Below the pieces are notes generated by a model. That model was not told the origin of the DNA, did no database searches, and worked only from the letters and a program-made list of their open reading frames with translations. Shown piece by piece: positions 1 to 5,212 of a stretch of 6,550 nt of DNA (positions within the stretch are counted from its first letter, which is position 1; each line of letters starts with the position of its first letter). Origin of the DNA: Glaciimonas sp. (GTDB lineage: Bacteria > Pseudomonadota > Gammaproteobacteria > Burkholderiales > Burkholderiaceae); NCBI GenBank assembly GCA_014377145.1, contig JACMQE010000288.1:1-6550 (forward strand), written 5' to 3'. Made by a program: the position numbers and the translations under genes.

Positions 1-176
1 CGGAAAATGGTAAGAAATAGTACCCTACACCCTTGTCGGCTGCGTATTTTTGTCAACTCCTATGAAATTTTGGTGCCGTTTCTTGAAATGCACCCGGATA
101 AAGAGCAGCAATAGCATCGCCAAATTCCGCCATCAGCGTCATATCATTACCCATTCAGAATCATGCCAAAAAATAA
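1..176 (+). pseudogene. 3' remnant of an unrecognised gene, frameshifted
   Basis: From base 1 the forward frame 1 is open and reads like protein (..RIFVNSYEILVPFLEMHP..) until a TAG at 112-114. At about 105-115 the protein-like reading moves to frame 3 (..ASPNSAISVISLPIQNHAKK) and ends at TAA 174-176. That end overlaps the ATG of the next small gene at 163, as in tightly packed operons. Frame 1 to frame 3 corresponds to one lost base. The gene's start lies outside the window. I do not recognise the family and see no domain motif. The alternative is that the gene simply ends at TAG 112-114 and the frame-3 stretch is chance. The call rests on amino-acid composition and fit with the neighbours, not on homology. 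Confidence 0.38.
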
Positions 177-294
177 GCGCCCAGAAAATCCGCCCCCTCC
201 GCCGAGGACATACAGGATGCACTAGTTGCGCCGCTGTGCGATCTGTCGATTGAATTCGGGGAGCACCATGAGGACGCACCACAAAGCTTATTGA
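163..294 (+). pseudogene. very small unrecognised gene, frameshifted
   Basis: ATG at 163 starts MPKNKRPE in frame 1. Within a C-rich stretch around 185-195 the protein-like reading passes to frame 3 (SAEDIQDALVAPLCDLSIEF and on through GEHHEDAPQS), which fits one missing base. Frame 3 then runs to TGA 363-365. However, a frame-1 TGA at 292-294, four bases before the next ATG at 298, is a more natural original end and would give a product of about 43 residues. No domain, membrane segment or signal peptide is visible. The start overlaps the end of the preceding remnant and the end nearly abuts the next gene, suggesting a former translationally coupled operon. No function is proposed. Confidence 0.4.
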
Positions 295-297
295 GCA

Positions 298-778
298 ATG
301 GCCAAAAAGAGCAAGAACGTGACATATACAAGATCATCAAAAAGAGTTTGCATCAAAAAAGATGATATCTTGTACGAGTCACTCGATCGTTTAAAGCATG
401 CAGATAACGCTGCCTATCAGCCATTAAATACGCATTGAAGAAGCCGCGGAAGTGGTTCTGATTCGCTGCGGTGAAGCTATTACTGTTGAAATTAATGCAT
501 GTTTGATTCCGATGTTTGTGCGCACGATCAGTGGTCTTGATGCTGTATAATCTTTTCAGGACCAGAATGTATTTGACTTACGGACTAAAAGCTTGTGGAA
601 GGCAGAACTAGAAAGTCTGGATGCCACCGTCGTATCAGTCAGCTACGCCTACCATATGGATGAAATCGATAGTATTACTTTCAGCCATCTTAACGCCCTG
701 GTACGCGAGGCATTTGCGGCGATGACCGATAAAAAAGTAGCGGCAACACTGGCCATTGATAGTAGCTTGAGTGGCTGA
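298..778 (+). pseudogene. ~160-codon unrecognised gene broken by a frameshift and a stop
   Basis: ATG 298 begins MAKKSKNVTYTRSSKR in frame 1 and continues (..DDILYESLDRLKHADNAAYQ..) to about 425. Protein-like sequence then resumes in frame 2 from about 431 (..IEEAAEVVLIRCGEAITVEI..), is cut by an in-frame TAA at 548-550, and carries on in the same frame (..VFDLRTKSLWKAELESLDAT..) to TGA 776-778. Total length is 481 bases, 160 codons plus one base, which matches a single inserted base. The reconstructed product has a basic N-terminus and a mixed alpha/beta-looking body. It has no membrane segment and no motif I recognise. A TTG-started piece (593-778) is still open, but it is only the C-terminal 61 codons and is unlikely to be expressed on its own. 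The clear continuity across both lesions makes this the best-supported relic in the window. Confidence 0.6.
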
Positions 779-790
779 CAAAAAAACGAT

Positions 791-810
791 TTTGCGTCGG
801 CCGACGCAAA
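791..810. repeat. perfect 20-bp palindrome between two dead genes
   Basis: TTTGCGTCGG is followed immediately by its exact reverse complement. As RNA it would form an 8-bp stem with a GGCC loop. Read on the minus strand the dyad is followed, after four bases (ATCG), by seven T's (780-786 in plus coordinates), so it resembles a rho-independent terminator for leftward transcription. I find no leftward gene that it could end. On the plus strand no T-run follows. It could instead be an operator or an operon-internal processing site. Confidence 0.5.
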
Positions 811-830
811 CTATAAAACTACGATTCTTA

Positions 831-1196
831 ATGGACTTCACGCTAAAAATATCTGACGATACTTCCTATCACGTGCCTTAGGAAGATGCTGCTATTGACG
901 CCTATTTCGAGAAGCGTGAGAAGCGTTTTCAGATACGGACAGAGCATTATCGGCCCTGCCGCCAGCCACGGTGACATGATGTTGCAGGTTAATTTGTATA
1001 AAGAGAAAGAGAGTCGAATGGGGTGCTGATAGCCTCGTCGGAAAAGCCATCGTCGGTGGCACGTGATTTGCAGATTGCGTTTGATGATGCTCTGATGAAT
1101 ATTGGTGTCACATCACTGGCGATTGCATTGCAATTTAATACTGTCGGGCAGGCGGTTTCAACGCAGCCTTATTTACCGGATGCTGCTGAATCCTGA
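831..1196 (+). pseudogene. ~121-codon unrecognised gene with a stop and two compensating frameshifts
   Basis: ATG 831 starts MDFTLKISDDTSYHVP in frame 3 and meets TAG at 879-881. It then continues in the same frame (EDAAIDAYFEKREKRFQIRT). Around 945-960 the reading moves to frame 1 (AASHGDMMLQVNLYKEKE). Around 1005-1022 it returns to frame 3 (VLIASSEKPSSVARDLQIAF, then DDALMNIGVTSLAIALQF) and ends at TGA 1194-1196. The whole span is 366 bases, exactly 122 codons, as expected for one gain and one loss of a base. No signal peptide, membrane helix or motif that I recognise is present. It follows the 298-778 gene on the same strand by about 50 bases and was probably in the same transcription unit. 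Confidence 0.58.
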
Positions 1197-1214
1197 CTGT
1201 ACAAAAAATACTGC

Positions 1215-1378
1215 GAGGATGACAATGCCGCGTAGTATTCATAAGTTGATGAATATTTAAGAAATAAGCAAAGTTTTCCAGAAACGCGCTTACCAAACCC
1301 TGCCGACAAAGACAGCAGGCTAGAACGGACCGTATAGGTGGCTAGAAGAGCACCACGCTGCTGGGTCCATTTGCGTAA
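1215..1378 (+). pseudogene. possible relic of an ABC-type ATPase gene
   Basis: GAGG at 1215-1218 lies six bases before ATG 1225, a good ribosome binding site. The frame reads MPRSIHKLMNI and stops at TAA 1258-1260. The same frame then gives EISKVFQKR, which is like the first strand of ABC nucleotide-binding domains. About 25 codons later frame 2 reads G-G-stop-K-S-T-T-L-L-G (1337-1366), which is like a Walker A loop with its last glycine codon turned into TAG. The spacing is somewhat short but compatible with an ABC domain. These are short matches in different frames and could be chance. No signature motif or Walker B remains. Confidence 0.27.
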
Positions 1379-1390
1379 GTCCTATAGAAA

Positions 1391-1682
1391 ATGACGAGGA
1401 TAATTATTTATTTCCGTCTGACATTACTACCATTGGTTGCCCTACTTCTGTTATCACGCTCTCTCTTAAAATCCCGCCTGACTCACACTCTCTTCTACTA
1501 ATACGCCGCTTGCTTCCACGCCTGCAGACAATCTGGACGATTTTACTCTGGCAAGGCATTGCAACGCTCTAATTTGTTTTTTGTATACTAAATCTGGGTG
1601 TTGTTTAACTGACCTTCCCGTGCTGCTTGGGAGGCGGATTCGCGTAGACAGGTTGCGTGATCCTGGTTCGAGGTACCATTGA
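1391..1682 (+). pseudogene. possible relic of a secreted protein or lipoprotein gene
   Basis: ATG 1391 encodes a basic N-terminus and a strongly hydrophobic stretch (MTRIIIYFRLTLLPLVALLL, then LSRSLL), a signal-peptide or membrane-anchor pattern. The frame stops at TAA 1499-1501 after 36 residues. A second open stretch in frame 3 from 1482 carries a Thr/Ser/Pro/Ala-rich piece (SSTNTPLASTPADNLDDF) of the kind found after signal peptides, and runs to TGA 1680-1682. A frameshift around 1475-1495 would join them. No lipobox cysteine is left at the expected place (LLLLSRS), and no ribosome binding site is clear. Frame 1 is also open across 1324-1572, so the frame assignment is uncertain. Confidence 0.28.
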
Positions 1683-2081
1683 AGCAGGCGCGGTGCTCCT
1701 TTTGATAAGTGGTATTTGGGTACCAACAAGATTGGTGCTGTCGCCGTGATCAGCAGCTAGTACCGGTAGATAGCATGGCAGGCATGGTCAGGAATGCAGA
1801 TACTAAAAATCGAAAGCGTTGATACGCGACATTAACCGATTTATTCGAAACCTGGGATGAATAGTGTTTATATGGTATTAAAAGCTTCTATAAAAGCAGC
1901 TGGTTTCTGTTAACAACTGCACATGGAGGATGCGAAGAATTCTGCTAATGAAGGTGATGGAATAGCTCGAATACTCCTGTCCTGCTCTAAGAACCTTTAT
2001 ATACCAGCCTTCCATTTTTCAATTTAGCTCTCCTCATTTTGCTATTGAAGAGAGTGTAGAAAGATGCTGTCAAATAGGTTA
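1683..2081. other. no supportable gene; probable eroded DNA
   Basis: About 400 bases with frequent stops in all frames. Short open scraps exist, for example one starting at ATG 1858, but none is long enough or protein-like enough to call. A 7-base word (TAAAAGC) occurs twice at 1879-1885 and 1891-1897, which is not significant. The only structured element I see is the stem-loop at 2028-2054, listed separately. Confidence 0.5.
2028..2054 (-). terminator. stem-loop downstream of the ABC/DUF1854 operon
   Basis: CTCTCCTCA at 2028-2036 pairs with TGAAGAGAG at 2046-2054. This gives nine pairs, one of them G-U type, around a 9-base loop. It lies 27 bases past the stop codon of the leftward DUF1854 gene, where a terminator is expected. 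In the leftward direction it is followed by CTAAATTGAAAAATGG, which lacks a proper T-run. It is therefore a weak intrinsic terminator at best, or an mRNA 3'-end stabilising hairpin. Confidence 0.33.
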
Positions 2082-2564
2082 TTACAAAAACCGGTCTAAA
2101 ATTTTCCGGCTAACCTTATCCAACGCATGTAAATCACGAATCACAAAATGCAAACCTTGATTATCAGCAATCAGCAATGCCGATCCTGGTAAACGACGAA
2201 TATCTTCCTCACTCTTTAACGTAAAAATAGCCTGGCCACGACTAGTTTCCACATTCCAGTTGCTTGGCGTCGTATAACTCGACACCTGCCGAATCCGACT
2301 AATTTCTGGCATGAACTCACGACTCGCCAATTCCTCCTCTACGATTTTCCGTATATTGTCCGACAAATCACTCAAACGATCGATCCAGGCCAATTCCTGC
2401 CCATTCGCAGCTACCAACGACAAGCCTTCGTGAGAGGCAGTAATCGGAAACGCACGCACTGGAAAAACCGCTTCGTAGATATCTCCATTGGCCGACGTCA
2501 GCACCAACCGTCCGAATTCATTACGATTTAAACGAAAATCAAGATGTGTCATATTTACGGTCAT
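2082..2564 (-). CDS. DUF1854 family protein, cyanophycin-metabolism associated
   Basis: An intact 160-residue protein of the DUF1854 family, which in Betaproteobacteria is found next to cyanophycin synthetase genes. Its biochemical role is not known to me. Recognisable family-like blocks are NRNEFGRLVL (13-22), VRAFPI (36-41), ELAWI (57-61), SREFMPEI (81-88), EEDIRRLP (119-126) and a C-terminal IRDL...SRKILDRFL (142-160). There is no signal peptide or membrane segment, so it is probably cytoplasmic. It begins 37 bases after the stop of the ABC transporter and is probably cotranscribed and working with it. The start is uncertain. ATG 2564 has no Shine-Dalgarno, and a second ATG at 2552 (Met5) is preceded by a weak AAAGA. 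Either gives a normal N-terminus. Length and motifs look complete and no decay is visible, unlike the DNA just beyond its 3' end. Identification is from memory of the family. Confidence 0.88.
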   Translation of the reverse strand: MTVNMTHLDFRLNRNEFGRLVLTSANGDIYEAVFPVRAFPITASHEGLSLVAANGQELAWIDRLSDLSDNIRKIVEEELASREFMPEISRIRQVSSYTTPSNWNVETSRGQAIFTLKSEEDIRRLPGSALLIADNQGLHFVIRDLHALDKVSRKILDRFL

Positions 2565-2603
2565 CTTTAAAAAATAGTCTCAACATTTTTACTGCCAACG
2601 CCG

Positions 2604-4886
2604 CTACCGTTCGAGTTTTGTAGTTCTGACTTCATTTACGTTACGCAATTGCGCCTGGTACAGGCGGTAATACGCACCCTCACTCGCCATCAATTCATCA
2701 TGATTTCCGACTTCGACAATTTCGCCGCGATCGATCACTACCAGCCGATTCGCTTTTCGTAACGTCGACAAGCGATGGGCAATCGCAATTGTGGTGCGGC
2801 CTTTCACTAAGTTGTCGAGCGCTTTCTGTATCTCTTTTTCGGTGCTGGTATCCACTGACGAAGTTGCCTCATCCAGGATCAAAATACGCGGATCAATTAA
2901 CAAAGCACGTGCAATCGAAATACGCTGACGCTCTCCGCCGGAAAGAGCTTGACCACGCTCACCAACCAACGAATCGTAGCCTTGCGGCAAGCGCAAAATA
3001 AACTCATGGGCATGGGCTGCACGAGCCACGGCGACGATATCCTGGCGTGTTGCTTCCGGTTTACCATAGGAGATATTGTCTGCGATGGTGCCGAAAAACA
3101 GAAAAGGCTCTTGCAAAACCAGACCAATATTACGACGATATTCGGCAATCGGTAGCGCACGAATATCCACCCCATCTATCTTGATCGCTCCTTCGGAAAC
3201 ATCATAGAAGCGGCAGATCAGGTTGACCAGCGTACTTTTCCCTGATCCGCTATGGCCGACCAAACCGATCATCTCGCCCGGCTTGATCGACAGATTTACA
3301 CCTCTTATCACCGAACGATTACCATAGCGAAAACCGATATCACGTAGTTCAATGGCACCATGAACATTGTCGATATGAACAGGATTAGCCGGTTCTGGCA
3401 CGCTTGATACATGGTCCAGAACTTCAAAAATACGTTTGGCACCTGCAGCGGCTTTTTGTGTCACTGAAACAATCCGGCTCATGGAGTCAAGGCGCGTATA
3501 AAAACGACCGATATACGCCAGAAAAGCGACTAACACCCCAACGGTAATCTGGTTTTTGGAGACCTGCCAAATACCAAAAGCCCATACCACTAGCAAGCCT
3601 ATTTCAGTCAAAAAAGTGACCGAAGGGGTAAATAGCGACCAGATTTTATTCACTTTGTCGTTAACCAGCAAATTATGCCGGTTGGCTTCTTTAAACCGGG
3701 TAGCTTCACGGTTTTCCTGAGCGAATGCTTTCACCACACATATGCCCGGAATCGTATCGGCCAGCACATTAGTGACTTCTGACCAGATCCGATCAATTTT
3801 TTCAAAACCATGGCGCAGACGGTCTCGCACCAAATGGATCATCCAGACGATAAAAGGTAATGGTAATAACGTCACCAGTGCTAACCATGGGTTGATTGAG
3901 ATTAAAATGGCTGCGGTCATCAACATCATCAACACATCGATTGCAAAGTCAAGCAAATGCAGCGATAAGAAGACACAAATACGATCCGACTCGGAACCGA
4001 TACGTGCCATCAAATCTCCGGTACGTTTACCTCCAAAATACTCCTGCGATAGACGCAATAAATATTCATAAGTCGAGGTCCGCAAATCTGCACCGATACG
4101 CTCACTCACAATCGCCAGAATGTAAGTCCGAGCCCAGCCCAGGGTCCACGCTACCAGCGCCGAACCGAGCAGCCCCACCATATACAGCCTCACCAGCCCG
4201 ACATCAATTGGTTTGCCGTTTTGATAGGGGATCAGGATATTGTCCATCAACGGCAAGGTCAGGTAAGGCGGTACTAACGTCGCCGCAGTGGATGCCAAGG
4301 TCAGTAAAAAGCCAAATATTAATGACCATTTATACGGCTTGGCAAAGCGCACCAACCGGAATAACGCCCAACGTGAAGATACCGCTTCTTTTTTTTCAGG
4401 ACAAATAGCACAAACATCTTCACCCAGCGGCAATGGTACCTGACATTCAGGACAGACTCCTTCATGGAGACATTCCACTAATTGCTCTGACAAACATGCT
4501 TGTAATTGCTGCTCAAAATGATTAATCAAGCGCAACGCAATGACGTTTAAACCTAAGGTATAACGCCAATAAATCAGACGTCGCCTTGCATCAACTAATT
4601 CAAGACTACCGATACCAGCATGATCGTAATGACGTAGTGATAATCCGTCGTAATAAAAACAGTGATACCAATCCTGATCGCGGGCCATTTTTGCCAATAC
4701 GCGCCGATCAGTCACAACAATCAAACCACGCGTAAAATGTAATGCTGAATCGATATCCAGCTCCAACCAGGCAGCAACTTTCTCTTCTGCCAGCAATTGC
4801 GCATGCAGCTCGGTGCGCCAATTGCTGGGTAAAGATTGGATCGTGTTTGTCGATTGAGCGGTAAGGTTGAATAATTCGCCTGTCAT
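2604..4886 (-). CDS. cyanophycin-metabolism-associated ABC transporter (fused permease/ATPase)
   Basis: A 760-residue half-transporter of the type I exporter kind, expected to act as a dimer in the inner membrane. Residues 1-140 form a soluble extension. A cysteine knuckle CPEC (145-148) and CAIC (159-162) follows and may bind zinc. The membrane domain spans about 170-480, with hydrophobic segments near 187-215, 230-262, 305-350 and 415-465 and the coupling-helix motif YFGGKRTGDLMARI (283-296). The ATPase domain has Walker A GHSGSGKST (544-552), Q-loop Gln592, signature LSGGERQ (648-654), Walker B ILILDEATSSVD (668-679) and H-loop His704, so all catalytic elements are present. It heads the leftward operon with the DUF1854 gene and is divergent from cphA. 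This arrangement is typical of betaproteobacterial cyanophycin loci. The substrate is unknown; an arginine/aspartate-related compound is only a guess from context. ATG 4886 has no obvious Shine-Dalgarno, but no better upstream start was seen. Confidence 0.92.
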   Translation of the reverse strand: MTGELFNLTAQSTNTIQSLPSNWRTELHAQLLAEEKVAAWLELDIDSALHFTRGLIVVTDRRVLAKMARDQDWYHCFYYDGLSLRHYDHAGIGSLELVDARRRLIYWRYTLGLNVIALRLINHFEQQLQACLSEQLVECLHEGVCPECQVPLPLGEDVCAICPEKKEAVSSRWALFRLVRFAKPYKWSLIFGFLLTLASTAATLVPPYLTLPLMDNILIPYQNGKPIDVGLVRLYMVGLLGSALVAWTLGWARTYILAIVSERIGADLRTSTYEYLLRLSQEYFGGKRTGDLMARIGSESDRICVFLSLHLLDFAIDVLMMLMTAAILISINPWLALVTLLPLPFIVWMIHLVRDRLRHGFEKIDRIWSEVTNVLADTIPGICVVKAFAQENREATRFKEANRHNLLVNDKVNKIWSLFTPSVTFLTEIGLLVVWAFGIWQVSKNQITVGVLVAFLAYIGRFYTRLDSMSRIVSVTQKAAAGAKRIFEVLDHVSSVPEPANPVHIDNVHGAIELRDIGFRYGNRSVIRGVNLSIKPGEMIGLVGHSGSGKSTLVNLICRFYDVSEGAIKIDGVDIRALPIAEYRRNIGLVLQEPFLFFGTIADNISYGKPEATRQDIVAVARAAHAHEFILRLPQGYDSLVGERGQALSGGERQRISIARALLIDPRILILDEATSSVDTSTEKEIQKALDNLVKGRTTIAIAHRLSTLRKANRLVVIDRGEIVEVGNHDELMASEGAYYRLYQAQLRNVNEVRTTKLER

Positions 4887-4980
4887 TTGAACAGTGTGGT
4901 GCAGCTTGAATGCATGAAAGAAATAGATGGACTGAAATAAACTATGGGTCGATTTGGCTTCAGCGTTACTTACTCACAAC

Positions 4981-4995
4981 AAAATGTTACATTTT
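4981..4995. promoter_or_regulatory. 15-bp perfect inverted repeat, candidate operator
   Basis: AAAATGT, a central T, then ACATTTT: a perfect 7+7 dyad. It lies 95 bases upstream of the ABC transporter start and 218 upstream of cphA, where a regulator could serve both directions. The sequence is AT-rich, so chance occurrence is possible, and I cannot match it to a known regulator's site. Confidence 0.3.
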
Positions 4996-5157
4996 TTGTA
5001 GAGGCCGTTGCAAGAAGTACGTATCTTTAGTAAAACATTTTTTAGTAGGGATAATATGCTGCGGTATTCTAAGGGTTTTGGCCAACTGATTGTGTTCAAT
5101 AGCAACTATTTATTTTTTTTATAAAATTGTTGTAAAATAATTAACACTTAAAGCGTT

Positions 5158-5198
5158 AGAACGGACTGGCTGTTCTCCGCGATGCGCAATCGCATTGC
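5158..5198 (+). promoter_or_regulatory. two tandem stem-loops in the cphA leader
   Basis: The first hairpin is AGAAC (5158-5162) with GTTCT (5172-5176), extendable by one G-U pair to a 7-base loop. Two bases later the second is GCGATGCG (5179-5186) with CGCATTGC (5191-5198), an 8-bp stem with one G-U pair and a CAAT tetraloop. It ends 14 bases before the cphA ATG. No T-run follows, so it is not an intrinsic terminator. The placement suggests control of translation or mRNA stability. The second hairpin occupies the region just upstream of where a Shine-Dalgarno would sit, and no Shine-Dalgarno is visible. Confidence 0.42.
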
Positions 5199-5212
5199 CT
5201 CACTAACTACAC

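Larger units (their letters stand above)
4887..5212. promoter_or_regulatory. divergent AT-rich intergenic region between the ABC operon and cphA
   Basis: 326 bases with no gene. It must hold promoters for both directions. Rightward sigma70-like candidates are TTGCAA (5008-5013) with TAAAAC (5031-5036) at 17-base spacing, each 4 of 6 to consensus. -10-like words GATAAT (5050-5055), TATAAA (5120-5125) and TAAAAT (5133-5138) are also present without a good -35. I found no convincing leftward promoter by eye, and no clear ArgR box or sigma54 site. The AT-rich block 5107-5143 could be an upstream activating or easily melted element. Confidence 0.45.

Noticed and set aside
50..253. 67-codon plus-strand open frame in frame 2
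   Set aside because: Its translation is rich in Arg, Ser, His and Cys with no protein-like pattern. Frames 1 and 3 across the same bases read much more like real protein and fit the operon junctions.
545..555. Programmed recoding at the TAA of the 298-778 gene
   Set aside because: No slippery sequence or downstream structure is evident, and the same gene also has a separate frameshift near 425-431, so decay is simpler.
1660..1685. GGTTCGAGGTACC, resembling a tRNA T-arm
   Set aside because: The five-base T-stem cannot be formed around a TTCGAGG loop, and no acceptor, D or anticodon arm can be folded from the upstream bases.
1466..1729. 87-codon minus-strand open frame
   Set aside because: It has no recognisable motif and lies opposite better protein-like fragments on the plus strand. 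Composition (many Ser, Arg, Leu) fits a chance frame.
3896..4408. 170-codon plus-strand open frame opposite the ABC transporter
   Set aside because: It lies wholly inside the strongly supported leftward transporter gene and is a shadow of its codon use.
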